Shown: positions 25,996 to 36,437 of the stretch, one piece after another
Numbering within the stretch: position 1 is the stretch's first letter
How the letters are laid out: each line of letters opens with the position of its first letter
The notes under the pieces: generated by a model
What the model saw: the letters and a program-made list of their open reading frames with translations, nothing else
What the model was told of the DNA's origin: nothing
Databases searched by the model: none
Made by a program: the position numbers and the translations under genes
Assembly: GCF_042434745.1 (NCBI RefSeq)
Contig: NZ_JBHLSS010000035.1
DNA length: 38,561 nucleotides
Origin: Azotobacter paspali
GTDB taxonomy: Bacteria > Pseudomonadota > Gammaproteobacteria > Pseudomonadales > Pseudomonadaceae
Strand: one strand, 5' to 3'

Positions 25996-28869
25996 ATGCT
26001 CGAGTTGAATGCCGCGCAGATCCGCATGGGCCGCGTCGCGCCGAACAAGCAGGCGGCGCTGGAGTTGCTGGCCGAGGGGCTGGTCGACGACGGGTTGGTC
26101 GAACCCGGCTACCTCACCGGCATGCAGGCCCGCGAAGCCCAGGGCTCGACCTATCTCGGCCAGGGCATCGCGATTCCCCATGGTACGCCGGAAACCCGCG
26201 ACCAGGTGAAGCGTACTGGCGTGCGTCTGATCCAGTTCCCCGACGGTGTAGACTGGGGTGACGGTCAGCAGGTCTACCTGGCGATCGCCGTCGCTGCCCG
26301 TTCCGACGAGCACCTGCACCTGTTGCAACTACTGACCCGGGCGCTCGGCGAGGGGGATCTGAGCCAGGCGCTGCGCGAGGCCGGCGAGCCCGAACAACTG
26401 GTCGCACTACTGCAGGGCGCACCGCGCGAACTGGCCCTGGACAGTCAACTGATCGGCTTGGGCGTGGCCGCCGAGGATTTCGACGAATTGGCTTGGCATG
26501 GCGCGCGCCTTTTGAAGCGGGCCGGCTGCGTGGCTTCCGGCTTCGCCGGCAGCCTGCTGCAGAGTCAGCCGCTGCCCTTGGGCGAGGGACTCTGGTGGCT
26601 CAACAGCGAGCAGGTGGTGGAGCAACCTGGGCTCGCCTTCGTCACCCCGGCCCGGCCACTCGTTCTGCACGGCCAGCCGCTGACCGGGCTGTTCTGCCTG
26701 GCCAGCCTGGGCGAAGCGCACCGCCAGTTACTCGAGCGACTCTGCGACCTGCTGATCGAGGGGCGCGGCGCCACCTTCAGCCAAGCCACCTGCAGCCGTG
26801 CCGTACTGGAGGCCCTGGGCGCCGAACTGCCGGAGGACTGGCCGAGCCTGCGCGTCACCCTGGCCAACGCCCACGGGCTGCACGCGCGGCCGGCCAAGGC
26901 GCTGGTCGAAATCGCCCAGTCCTTCGACGGTGAGATCCGCATCCGTCTGGCCGGCGAGAGCGGCCGTGGGGTGTCGGCCAAGAGCCTGAGCAAGTTGCTG
27001 GCGCTCGGCGCGCGGCGCGGCCAGGCACTGGAGTTCAGCGCCGAACCGGCGATTGCTGCCGATGCCCTGCCGGCGATCGAGGCGGCCGTGCTGGCCGGCC
27101 TCGGCGAGAGCGTCGAGCCCCTGGCGTTGCCGGGCGAGACGCCGCCGCCCGAAGAGCCCAGCACCTCCACCTTCGTCCGGCCGCAGGCACCGGCGGCCGG
27201 CGCGCGTCTGCAGGCGGTCGCCGCCGCGCCGGGCATCGCCATCGGTCCGGCGCTGGTGCGCACCCCGTTGGAGCTCGACTACCCGCAGCGCGGCCAGGGC
27301 ATGCTGGTCGAGCTGCAACGCCTGGACAGCGCCCTGGCGCAGGTCACCGCGGACATCCAGCGGCTGATCGACGACAGCGAGGAAGTCAACGTCCGCGAGA
27401 TCTTCATTACCCATCAGGCGATGCTGCGCGATCCGACGCTGCGCGAGGACGTCAACGCGCGCCTGGCCGACGGCTTTAGCGCCGAGGCCGCTTGGAGCGT
27501 GGAAACTGAGGCGGTGGCGCGGCAGCAGGAGGCCCTGCACGATGCGCTGCTCGCCGAGCGCGCCGCCGACCTGCGCGACATCGGCCGGCGGGTGCTGGCG
27601 CACCTGTGCGGCGTCGAGGCGCCGCGCGAGCCGGACGAGCCCTATATCCTGGTGATGGACGAGGTAGCACCCTCCGATGTGGCCAGTCTCAACTGCCAGC
27701 GCGTGGCCGGCATTCTCACCGCCCGCGGCGGCGCCACCGCGCACAGCGCGATCATCGCCTGCGCCCTGGGCATTCCGGCCATCGTCGGTGCCGGCGAGGC
27801 GGTGCTGGCGCTGGCCCAGGGTACCCCGTTGCTGCTCGACGGCGATCATGGTGTGCTGCGCGTCGGGCCTGACGCGCAGACCCTCGAGCAGGCGCGCCGC
27901 GAGCGCGAGGCCAACCGGTTGCGCCGCGAGCGCGCCCACGCCGAGCGCATGCTGCCGGCGGTGACCCGCGACGGCCACGCGGTGGAGGTGGCGGCAAACA
28001 TCGGCGCTAGCGGCGAGAGCGCCGAGGCGGTCGAACTGGGCGCCGAGGGGGTCGGCCTGCTGCGCACCGAATTGGTGTTCATGGACCACGCCCAGGCGCC
28101 GGACCGGCACACCCAGGAAGCCGAATACCGCCGCGTGCTCGACGGCCTCGACGGTCGGCCGCTGGTGGTGCGCACCCTGGACGTCGGTGGCGACAAGCCC
28201 TTGCCTTACTGGCCGATGCCGGCCGAAGAGAACCCCTTCCTCGGCGTGCGCGGTATCCGCCTGAGTCTGCAGCGCCCGGACATCCTGGAGATTCAGTTGC
28301 GCGCGCTGCTGGCCTCGGCCGACGGCCGGCCGCTGCGGATCATGTTCCCGATGGTCGGCGGCGTCGAGGAATGGCGCATCGCCCGCGACTTGGCCCTACG
28401 CCTGCGCGAGGAGATCCCGGTCGACGACCTGCAGCTCGGCATCATGGTCGAGGTGCCCTCGGCCGCGCTGCTGGCCCCGGTGCTGGCCCGCGAAGTGGAC
28501 TTCTTCAGCATCGGCACCAACGACCTGACCCAGTACACCCTGGCCATTGACCGTGGCCATCCGACCCTGTCGGCCCAGGCCGACGGCCTGCATCCCGCCG
28601 TCCTGCGCTTGATCGGCATGACCGTCGAGGCGGCCCATGCCGAGGGCAAGTGGGTCGGCGTGTGCGGCGAACTGGCCGGCGACATGCTCGCCGTGCCGCT
28701 GCTGGTCGGCCTCGGGGTGGACGAACTGAGCGTCTCGGCGCGCTCCATCGCCCTGGTCAAAGCCAGGGTGCGCGAACTCGATTTCGTCCACAGCCGGGCG
28801 CTGGCGCAGCGGGCCCTGGCGCTGGAGAGCGCCGGCGCGGTACGCGATCTGGTTGGGGAAACGCACTGA
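25996..28869 (+). CDS. fruB: multiphosphoryl transfer protein of the fructose PTS (EIIA-HPr-EI fusion)
   Basis: This 957-residue fusion carries the whole phosphate relay from PEP to the fructose permease. The EIIA-Fru domain (about 1-145) has the active His62 in GIAIPHGTPE. A linker domain follows (145-280). HPr (about 285-370) has His296 in GLHARPAK and the later motif GVSAKSLSKLLAL. The EI part (about 405-957) has the phosphohistidine His583 in ARGGATAHSAI, the PEP-binding GVGLLRTELVFM and ENPFLGVRGIRL, and the C-terminal SIGTNDLTQYTLA with VGVCGELAGD. A strong ribosome site (TTAGGAGA) precedes the ATG. Pseudomonads usually have this as their only sugar-type PTS. Its stop overlaps the fruK start (TGATG). 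Confidence 0.96.
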   Translation: MLELNAAQIRMGRVAPNKQAALELLAEGLVDDGLVEPGYLTGMQAREAQGSTYLGQGIAIPHGTPETRDQVKRTGVRLIQFPDGVDWGDGQQVYLAIAVAARSDEHLHLLQLLTRALGEGDLSQALREAGEPEQLVALLQGAPRELALDSQLIGLGVAAEDFDELAWHGARLLKRAGCVASGFAGSLLQSQPLPLGEGLWWLNSEQVVEQPGLAFVTPARPLVLHGQPLTGLFCLASLGEAHRQLLERLCDLLIEGRGATFSQATCSRAVLEALGAELPEDWPSLRVTLANAHGLHARPAKALVEIAQSFDGEIRIRLAGESGRGVSAKSLSKLLALGARRGQALEFSAEPAIAADALPAIEAAVLAGLGESVEPLALPGETPPPEEPSTSTFVRPQAPAAGARLQAVAAAPGIAIGPALVRTPLELDYPQRGQGMLVELQRLDSALAQVTADIQRLIDDSEEVNVREIFITHQAMLRDPTLREDVNARLADGFSAEAAWSVETEAVARQQEALHDALLAERAADLRDIGRRVLAHLCGVEAPREPDEPYILVMDEVAPSDVASLNCQRVAGILTARGGATAHSAIIACALGIPAIVGAGEAVLALAQGTPLLLDGDHGVLRVGPDAQTLEQARREREANRLRRERAHAERMLPAVTRDGHAVEVAANIGASGESAEAVELGAEGVGLLRTELVFMDHAQAPDRHTQEAEYRRVLDGLDGRPLVVRTLDVGGDKPLPYWPMPAEENPFLGVRGIRLSLQRPDILEIQLRALLASADGRPLRIMFPMVGGVEEWRIARDLALRLREEIPVDDLQLGIMVEVPSAALLAPVLAREVDFFSIGTNDLTQYTLAIDRGHPTLSAQADGLHPAVLRLIGMTVEAAHAEGKWVGVCGELAGDMLAVPLLVGLGVDELSVSARSIALVKARVRELDFVHSRALAQRALALESAGAVRDLVGETH

Positions 28870-29790
28870 TGGCGCGCGTCCTGACCCTGACCTTGAACCC
28901 GGCGCTGGACCTGACCTTGCGCCTCGACAGCCTGCAGCCGGGCACGGTCAACCGCAGCCAGGCGCTGCTCAGTCACGCCGCCGGCAAGGGCCTGAACGTC
29001 GCCCAGGTACTCGCCGACCTGGGACACCGGGTGACCGTCTGCGGCTTTCTCGGCAGCGCCAACGCGGCGCCCTTCGAGGTATTGTTCCATCGCCGCGGTT
29101 TCCTCGATGCCTTCGTCCGGGTGCCGGGAGAGACCCGTAGCAATATCAAGCTGACCGAGCGCGATGGGCGGATCACCGAGATCAACGGGCCTGGACCACT
29201 GGTCGAGGCCGAGCACCGCGAAGCCTTGCTCGAACGGCTGGAGCCGATCATCGGTGGGCACGACGCCGTGGTGGTCGCTGGCAGCCTGCCGCAGGGTGTG
29301 GAGGCGCAATGGTTCGCCGTGCTGCTGCGTCGGCTCGGAGCTTTCGGCGTGCCGCTGGTGCTGGACAGCAGCGGCGCGGCCCTGCGTGCCGGTCTGGAGC
29401 TGGCGCCCTGGCTGGTCAAGCCGAACGAGGAGGAGCTGGCCGAGGTCCTCGGCGTCGCCGCGGACGAGGCACTGAGCGCCGCGCCTGCGCGCCCAGGGCG
29501 TCGAGCATGTACTGCTGTCGCGCGGCGCGGCCGGAGCCAGTTGGTTCGGTCCGGGCATCGCCCTGGCGGCGCGCCCGCCCAAGGTCGAGGTGGTCAGCAC
29601 GGTGGGCGCCGGCGATTCGCTGCTCGCCGCGACCCTGCACGGTCTGCTCGAGGGCTGGCCGGCCGAGCGCACCCTGCGCCTGGCTACCGCCATCGCCGCC
29701 CAGGCGGTCACCCAACTGGGCTTCGGCATCCACGACCGGGAACAACTGGTGCGCCTGGAGGCGGGCGTCACGGTCACCTCGCTGGCCTGA
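28869..29790 (+). pseudogene. fruK: 1-phosphofructokinase, frameshifted
   Basis: FruK phosphorylates fructose 1-phosphate to fructose 1,6-bisphosphate. The first 200 codons match the PfkB family well: TLTLNPALDLTL, HAAGKGLNVAQVLADLG, RSNIKLTERDGRITEINGPG, VVAGSLPQG and PWLVKPNEEEL. At about 29478-29485 the frame changes. The rest of the protein (GVEHVLLSRGAAGASWFGPG, then STVGAGDSLLAATLHGLLEG, holding the catalytic Asp in GAGD) is read in another frame to a TGA at 29788-29790. The local sequence GCCGCGCCTGCGCGCC looks like a loss of two bases in a GC repeat, or a gain of one. Without a correction the gene is dead because the catalytic loop is lost. The shifted frame has no stop before fruA and would join it in frame. 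A sequence error is possible. Confidence 0.85.
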
Positions 29791-29822
29791 TACGACACAA
29801 CAAGAAAAGAGGTTTCTTTTTC

Positions 29823-31613
29823 ATGAATCTGCTGATCGTCACTGCCTGTCCGAGCGGCATGGTCACCAGCGTGCTCTGCGCGCGCCTGCTGGAAGCGGCG
29901 GCCCTGCGCCTGGGCTGGACCACCCGCGTCGAGGTGCATGATCCCAGGGCGATCGGCTCGCCGCTCACCGAGGAAGACATCGCCGTCGCCGATCTGGTGG
30001 TGGTGGTCAAGACCGGCGAACTGGCGCTCGATCGCTTCGCCGGCAAGCGTCTGCTGCAATCCACCCCGGCCGATGCGCTGCAAGACCCGCAGCGCTTCCT
30101 CGAAGAGGCCGCCGCGCGTGCCGAGCCGTTCCAGCCGGGGGCGGCCGCACCGGCTGCCGCGTCCGGTGCCCAGCCGCGGTTGGTGGCGGTGACCGCCTGT
30201 CCGACCGGGGTGGCCCACACCTTCATGGCCGCCGAGGCTCTGCAGCAGGCCGCCAGGCAGCTCGGCTACGCGCTGCAGGTGGAGACCCGTGGTTCGGTGG
30301 GCGCGCGCAATCTGCTCGACGAGGCGGCCATCGCCGCCGCCGACGTAGTGCTGCTGGCTACCGACATCGAGGTGGACACCAGCCGCTTCGCCGGCAAGAA
30401 AATCTACCGCTGCGGCACCGGCGTGGCCCTCAAACAGCCGCATCAGACCCTGCGCCGTGCCCTTGAGGAGGCGCTGCCGCAGGTCGGCGTAGGCCCCGCA
30501 GCGGCCGCCACACCGGGCAAGGCGGTGAGAAGCGGCCCCTACAAACACCTCTTGACCGGGGTCTCCTACATGCTGCCGATGGTGGTGGCCGGCGGCCTCC
30601 TGATCGCTCTGTCGTTCGTCTTCGGCATCGAGGCGTTCAAGGAGGAGGGCAGCCTGGCCGCGGCGCTGATGCGGATCGGCGGCGACACCGCGTTCAAATT
30701 GATGGTGCCGGTGCTGGCCGGCTATATCGCCTATTCCATCGCCGACCGTCCCGGTCTCGCGCCGGGGATGATCGGCGGCCTGCTGGCCGGCGAACTGGGC
30801 ACGGGCTTCATCGGCGGCATCGCCGCTGGCTTTCTCGCCGGCTATTGCTCGCACGCCCTCGGTCGCTGGCTGCGCCTGCCGGCCAGCCTCGAATCGCTCA
30901 AGCCGATCCTGCTGATCCCGCTGCTCTCCAGCCTGTTCACCGGGCTGGTGATGATCTATGTGGTCGGTGCGCCGGTGGCCGGCATGCTCGCCGGGCTGAC
31001 CGACTTTCTCAATGGCATGGGCAGCACCAATGCCGTACTCCTCGGCCTGCTGCTCGGCGGCATGATGTGCATCGACCTGGGCGGGCCGGTCAACAAGGCG
31101 GCCTATGCTTTCTCGGTGGGGCTGCTGGCTTCGCAGAGCTACGCGCCGATGGCGGCGACCATGGCGGCCGGCATGGTGCCGCCGCTCGGCATGGCTATTG
31201 CCAGCCTGCTGGCCCGCTACAAGTTCGCCCAGGCCGAGCGGCAGGCCGGCAAGGCCGCCGGCATATTGGGGCTGTGCTTCATCTCCGAGGGAGCGATCCC
31301 CTTCGCCGCCAAGGACCCGCTGCGGGTGATCCCGGCGAGCGTCGCCGGCGGTGCCCTGACCGGCGCCTTGTCGATGTTCTTCGGTTGCAAGCTGATGGCG
31401 CCGCACGGCGGACTGTTCGTGCTGCTGATTCCCAACGCGATCAATCATGCGCTCCTGTACCTACTGGCGATCGTCGCCGGCAGCCTGCTGACCGGGGGGC
31501 TGTACGCCGTACTCAAGCGTGGGGAGGTCGCCGAGGTGGCGGCCGCGACGGAGCAGCCCGGCCCGGCGGCCGGTGGCCAGCCCGCCGAGCGGCCATCGGG
31601 CCGGCACGCCTGA
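29823..31613 (+). CDS. fruA: fructose-specific PTS permease, EIIB'BC
   Basis: The 596-residue inner-membrane permease imports fructose as fructose 1-phosphate. Two EIIB-type domains occur in tandem: an N-terminal degenerate one (TACPSGMVTSVLCARLL) and a functional one near residue 115-215, with the phosphocysteine in VTACPTGVAHTFMAAEAL. The EIIC membrane part follows (about 235-570). It includes the substrate motif FISEGAIPFAAKDP, the conserved GGPVNKAAYAF and C-terminal APHGGLFVLL. The ATG at 29823 has AGAGG about ten bases upstream. It is the last gene of fruBKA, ending 3 bp before the truncated SDR on the opposite strand. Confidence 0.95.
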   Translation: MNLLIVTACPSGMVTSVLCARLLEAAALRLGWTTRVEVHDPRAIGSPLTEEDIAVADLVVVVKTGELALDRFAGKRLLQSTPADALQDPQRFLEEAAARAEPFQPGAAAPAAASGAQPRLVAVTACPTGVAHTFMAAEALQQAARQLGYALQVETRGSVGARNLLDEAAIAAADVVLLATDIEVDTSRFAGKKIYRCGTGVALKQPHQTLRRALEEALPQVGVGPAAAATPGKAVRSGPYKHLLTGVSYMLPMVVAGGLLIALSFVFGIEAFKEEGSLAAALMRIGGDTAFKLMVPVLAGYIAYSIADRPGLAPGMIGGLLAGELGTGFIGGIAAGFLAGYCSHALGRWLRLPASLESLKPILLIPLLSSLFTGLVMIYVVGAPVAGMLAGLTDFLNGMGSTNAVLLGLLLGGMMCIDLGGPVNKAAYAFSVGLLASQSYAPMAATMAAGMVPPLGMAIASLLARYKFAQAERQAGKAAGILGLCFISEGAIPFAAKDPLRVIPASVAGGALTGALSMFFGCKLMAPHGGLFVLLIPNAINHALLYLLAIVAGSLLTGGLYAVLKRGEVAEVAAATEQPGPAAGGQPAERPSGRHA

Positions 31614-31615
31614 AC

Positions 31616-32287
31616 TCAGTACTGGACCGCCTGGGTCAGGCCGCCGTCGACCAGCAGGCTGGTGCCGGTGGTGAAGCTGGCGGCCGCGCTGGCCAGAAAC
31701 AGCGTGGCGTTGGCCACTTCCTCGGGTCGCGCCATGCGGCCCATGGGATTCGCCGCCAGGCACCTGGCGAAGAGTTCCGGCTGCTCGGGCTCGATCCGGC
31801 CCCAAACACCATCCTCGAAGTAGACGTTGCCCGGCGAGACCACGTTGACCCGGATATGCTGTTCGGCCAGGCGCGGGGCCAGGCCCTTGCCGTAGTGGAT
31901 CAGCGCCGCCTTGAGCGCGCCGTAGGGCTCCGCGAAGAGGTCGATCTGCCGGCCGGAGACGCTGGAGACGATCACGATCGCTCCCGCCTCGGACTGCTCG
32001 ATCCAGGGCAGAGCGGCGTTGACCGGGCCGACGGTGCCGAGCAGGTCGGTCTCGAAGGCCTGCCGCCAGGCCGACAGGCTCTGCCCGCCGGCCAGCGCGC
32101 TGACGTTGGGCACGACGATGTCGATTCCGCCCAGGCGCGCCGCCGCGTCTTTCACCCACTGCTCCAGCGCCGCGCCGTCGGTGACGTCGACGGCCTGGCC
32201 GAAGGCCTGCGCGCCGAGTTCCCGTTCGGCCTGCGCCACGCCCTGCGGGTCGCGGGCACAGAAGGCCACGCGCGCGCCTTCGCGCAA
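31616..32287 (-). pseudogene. short-chain dehydrogenase/reductase lacking its N-terminus
   Basis: From an ATG at 32287 the frame gives 223 residues of classical SDR: ARVAFCARDPQGV, DIVVPNVSALAG, IVIVSSVSGRQ with the catalytic Ser, YGALKAALIHYGK with Tyr/Lys (YxxxK), VVSPGNVYFEDG and a C-terminal GTSLLVDGG. Similarity runs in frame upstream to LVEGFLREG near 32312. However, the glycine-rich cofactor motif (TGxxxGIG, about the first 20-25 residues) is absent, and the sequence then runs straight to the prfC stop at 32355. The gene has lost its start and NAD(P)-binding turn, so it is most likely inactive. It is convergent with fruA. Confidence 0.75.
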
Positions 32288-32354
32288 AAAGCCTTCGACG
32301 AGGCAGGGTGGCGGGAACTGCGGAGCCGGTTGGGTCGGCTCCTGCTCGGGAAGG

Positions 32355-33938
<1,584 letters not shown>

Positions 33939-34137
33939 GGACGGAAACCTGGAGCGGAGCGAAAAATGGACGCGAAGTATACAGGATGGCGCCGGCTTCC
34001 CCCGTCGTTCGCCAGAGCGATTCCATCTGCCGGGCAATAGTGGAACCGGCTGCCTTGCGACCTGCCGCAGGCAGCCCGAAGCCCGGCGTTCGCGCTGTCG
34101 CGCCGATTCGGAACCGGCTAGCCCCGAATGCGGTTAC

Positions 34138-34425
34138 TCAGAAATAGCGCACCACCTGCGCCCAGAGCTGCAGCACGCGGCGTTTGTCGCTCTCGGCGTC
34201 CTCGTTGCCCAGCCGCCAGGCCGCCGTGGCGCGGCCCCGTCGGCCATGCGGCGGCCCAGGCGGCGCCGAGCCCCGCGCCGGACAGATGGCAGTGGTTTTC
34301 GCCGTCGTCCCAGGTGTCCTTGTGCAGCTACACTTCGCCGTGGTCGACGAAGGTGGAGAGCTGCCAGAAGTCGCTCAGCGCATAGCGCAGCTTCGTTGCC
34401 AGGCCTTGGCGGCGTATCCAGCGGC
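34138..34425 (-). pseudogene. C-terminal remnant of a TpsB/ShlB-type two-partner secretion transporter
   Basis: On the minus strand the frame gives RRQGLATKLRYALSDFW, QLSTFVDHGEV, a TAG stop, then LHKDTWDDGENHCHLSGAGLG. After a frame change come AAWRLGNEDAESDKRR and LQLWAQVVRYF with a TGA at 34138-34140. This is the pattern of the last beta-strands of hemolysin-activator type outer-membrane proteins, ending in the aromatic residue needed for barrel assembly. The TAG replaces the Trp expected in GEVWLHKD. Everything before about 34425 is missing. No TpsA partner is in the window. Confidence 0.65.
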
Positions 34426-34789
34426 GTGAGCCTGCCGATTTTCGAGGCGGAGCATGTTTCGAAGGTCATGGAACGTGCAGCATTCATGACGTTCTGTCGA
34501 AGATTTGCAACGTTCGTCGGTGACAATGTAAAGAGCCGCCTTGCAGGGCAATTTCCGATTGCCGCCTGTGGCATGTGGCCCTAAAGTTCGCGGCCGAACG
34601 TCCATGCTGGAAACGATCCATTCGGCTCAAGTACTGACGACGAGACAGCAAGGTCAACTCGCCTTTCCGGTTGGCCTTTTTGCTTTCGGCGACAAGCCTT
34701 GGGAAGTAGGCGAACCAAAGTGGGGAAACTGATCAGGCGTTCGAACCCCTTTTTGACCCTTTCCGCGTTTTGCCATTTGGAGTCCGTGC
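34426..34789. other. intergenic region and leader upstream of the decarboxylase gene
   Basis: No gene is recognised here. The part from 34440 to 34570 is less GC-rich than its surroundings. A terminator-like hairpin lies at 34650-34681 and is listed separately. The promoter of the decarboxylase gene must be in or near this stretch, but no convincing -35/-10 pair was found. Confidence 0.5.
34650..34681 (+). terminator. intrinsic-terminator-like hairpin in the leader of speC
   Basis: AAGGTCAAC and GTTGGCCTT form a 9-bp stem with one T-G wobble and an 11-base loop, followed by a run of T. It is on the plus strand about 110 bp before the decarboxylase start, with no plus-strand gene ahead of it, so it could act as an attenuator. 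Confidence 0.5.
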
Positions 34790-35953
34790 ATGTCGATCAA
34801 GATCGAAGACTACTACCCACCCGCCACCTTCCAGCGCATGAAGGCCTTCGCCGACAAGCAGGAAACGCCTTTCGTCGTCATCGATACCGAGATCATCGCC
34901 AACGCCTACGAGGAACTGGGCGACTGCTTCCCCTTCGCCCGCATCTACTACGCGGTGAAGGCCAACCCGGCGGTGGAGATCATTCGCCTGCTGCGCGACA
35001 AGGGTGCGAACTTCGACATCGCCTCGCGCTACGAGCTGGACAAGGTGATGGTCGAAGGTGTTGGTCCCGAGCGCGTCAGCTACGGCAACACCATCAAGAA
35101 GGCCAAGGACATCCGCTACTTCTACGAGAGGGGCGTACGCCTGTTCGCCACCGATTCGGAGGCCGACCTGCGCAACATCGCCAAGGCCGCGCCGGGCTCC
35201 AAGGTCTACGTGCGCATCCTCACCGAGGGCACCGCGTCGGCCGATTGGCCGCTGTCGCGCAAGTTCGGCTGCCAGCCGGACATGGCCCTGGACCTGATGA
35301 TCCTCGCTCGCCAACTGGGCCTGGTGCCCTACGGCCTGTCCTTCCACGTGGGCAGCCAGCAGCGCGATATCGACGTCTGGGACGCGGTGATCGCCAAGGT
35401 CAAGGTGATCTTCGAGCGCCTCAAGCAGGAAGACGGCATCGAGCTGAAAATGATCAACATGGGTGGCGGTTTCCCGGCCAACTACATCACCAAGACCAAC
35501 AGCCTGCAGACCTATGCCGAGGAAATCATCCGCTTCCTCAAGGAAGACTTCGGCGAGGAACTGCCGGAGATCATCCTCGAGCCGGGCCGCTCGCTGATCG
35601 CCAACGCCGGCATCCTGGTCAGCGAGGTGGTGCTGGTCTCGCGCAAGTCGCGCACCGCCGTGGAGCGCTGGGTGTACACCGACGTGGGCAAGTTCTCCGG
35701 TCTGATCGAGACCATGGACGAGGCCATCAAGTACCCGATCTGGACCGAGAAGAAGGGCGAGATGGAAGAGGTGGTGATCGCCGGGCCGACCTGCGACAGC
35801 GCCGACATCATGTACGAGAACTACAAGTACGGCTTGCCGCTCAACCTGGCCAGCGGCGACCGCCTGTACTGGCTGTCCACCGGCGCCTATACCACCAGTT
35901 ACAGCGCCGTGGAGTTCAACGGCTTCCCGCCGCTGAAGTCGTATTATCTATAA
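34790..35953 (+). CDS. speC: PLP-dependent ornithine/lysine decarboxylase, eukaryote-like fold III
   Basis: The 387-residue enzyme belongs to the alanine-racemase-fold (group IV) decarboxylases, like pseudomonad SpeC, which makes putrescine from ornithine. The PLP lysine is Lys57 in YYAVKANP. Other signatures are NFDIASRYELDKV, SYGNTIKK, FHVGSQQRD, NMGGGFPANY, EPGRSLIANAG (264-274) and the active-site Cys335 in AGPTCDSAD, with the C-terminal YTTSYSAVEFNGF. Ornithine versus lysine preference cannot be decided by eye. The protein is normal in length and is followed by a strong terminator at 35978-36007. Confidence 0.93.
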   Translation: MSIKIEDYYPPATFQRMKAFADKQETPFVVIDTEIIANAYEELGDCFPFARIYYAVKANPAVEIIRLLRDKGANFDIASRYELDKVMVEGVGPERVSYGNTIKKAKDIRYFYERGVRLFATDSEADLRNIAKAAPGSKVYVRILTEGTASADWPLSRKFGCQPDMALDLMILARQLGLVPYGLSFHVGSQQRDIDVWDAVIAKVKVIFERLKQEDGIELKMINMGGGFPANYITKTNSLQTYAEEIIRFLKEDFGEELPEIILEPGRSLIANAGILVSEVVLVSRKSRTAVERWVYTDVGKFSGLIETMDEAIKYPIWTEKKGEMEEVVIAGPTCDSADIMYENYKYGLPLNLASGDRLYWLSTGAYTTSYSAVEFNGFPPLKSYYL

Positions 35954-35977
35954 GCCTATAAGCTCTGCCCGCCAGTG

Positions 35978-36007
35978 AAAAACGCCGCGTCCGTCGCGGC
36001 GTTTTCG
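35978..36007 (+). terminator. rho-independent terminator after speC
   Basis: AACGCCGCG-TCCGT-CGCGGCGTT forms a 9-bp perfect stem preceded by A-rich and followed by T-rich sequence, 25 bp after the speC stop. It can also work in the reverse direction. Confidence 0.92.
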
Positions 36008-36226
36008 TGTCCGGAGGCGACCTCCAACGCGAACCGATCGCCCGGTTTCCACCTTGCGTGATTCTGGTTGCGAAGCTGGCGCCGGTGTTCGTCGCCATTT
36101 CCCCATCGGGGGCTGCGCCATCCTCTCTCGACCTTGATTTTTCGAACCGTCGGCTGCGGCTCCTTGCCGGGGCGCAGTGGGCGACCGCGCCTCCCTACAT
36201 CTTCGCCCAAGCACACCGCGCCGTTG

Positions 36227-36437
36227 TTGGGTAGCCATTCTCGCACCGATGGCGATGACCTGACCTTCGCGCCGGAAGTGTCCGCCAGCCTGTGGGCCAC
36301 GTATCGCTTGCCGTTCGGCCTGACGGTGGGCGGCGGCCTGCAGCATACCAGTCCGGCCTATCTGGGGCGTCCGGACGACGCCAACCGAATCATTGCCAAC
36401 GGTCTGTGCGGCAAGCTGCCCAGCTATCTACAACCTG
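36227..36437 (+). pseudogene. fragment of a TonB-dependent siderophore receptor (C-terminal barrel part)
   Basis: A plus-strand frame gives LTFAPEVSASLWATYRLPFG, then LTVGGGLQHTSPAYLGRP and GLCGKLPSY, typical of late barrel strands of siderophore receptors such as PiuA/Fiu. After a one-register frame change it continues YNLML, which fits the usual PSYTVYNLMLTY. At this point the sequence passes directly into a piuC-like gene. The receptor's last strands, as well as its plug and most of the barrel, are missing. The stretch 36010-36226 before it holds nothing I can identify. Confidence 0.65.

Noticed and set aside
28293..31448. 1051-codon open frame on the minus strand across the fru operon
   Set aside because: It is rich in Arg, Gln and Ala with no domain pattern and lies opposite fruB, fruK and fruA, which have clear motifs.
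34665..34760. tRNA-like GTTCGAACCCC near 34739
   Set aside because: No acceptor stem or anticodon arm can be formed with the sequence around it.
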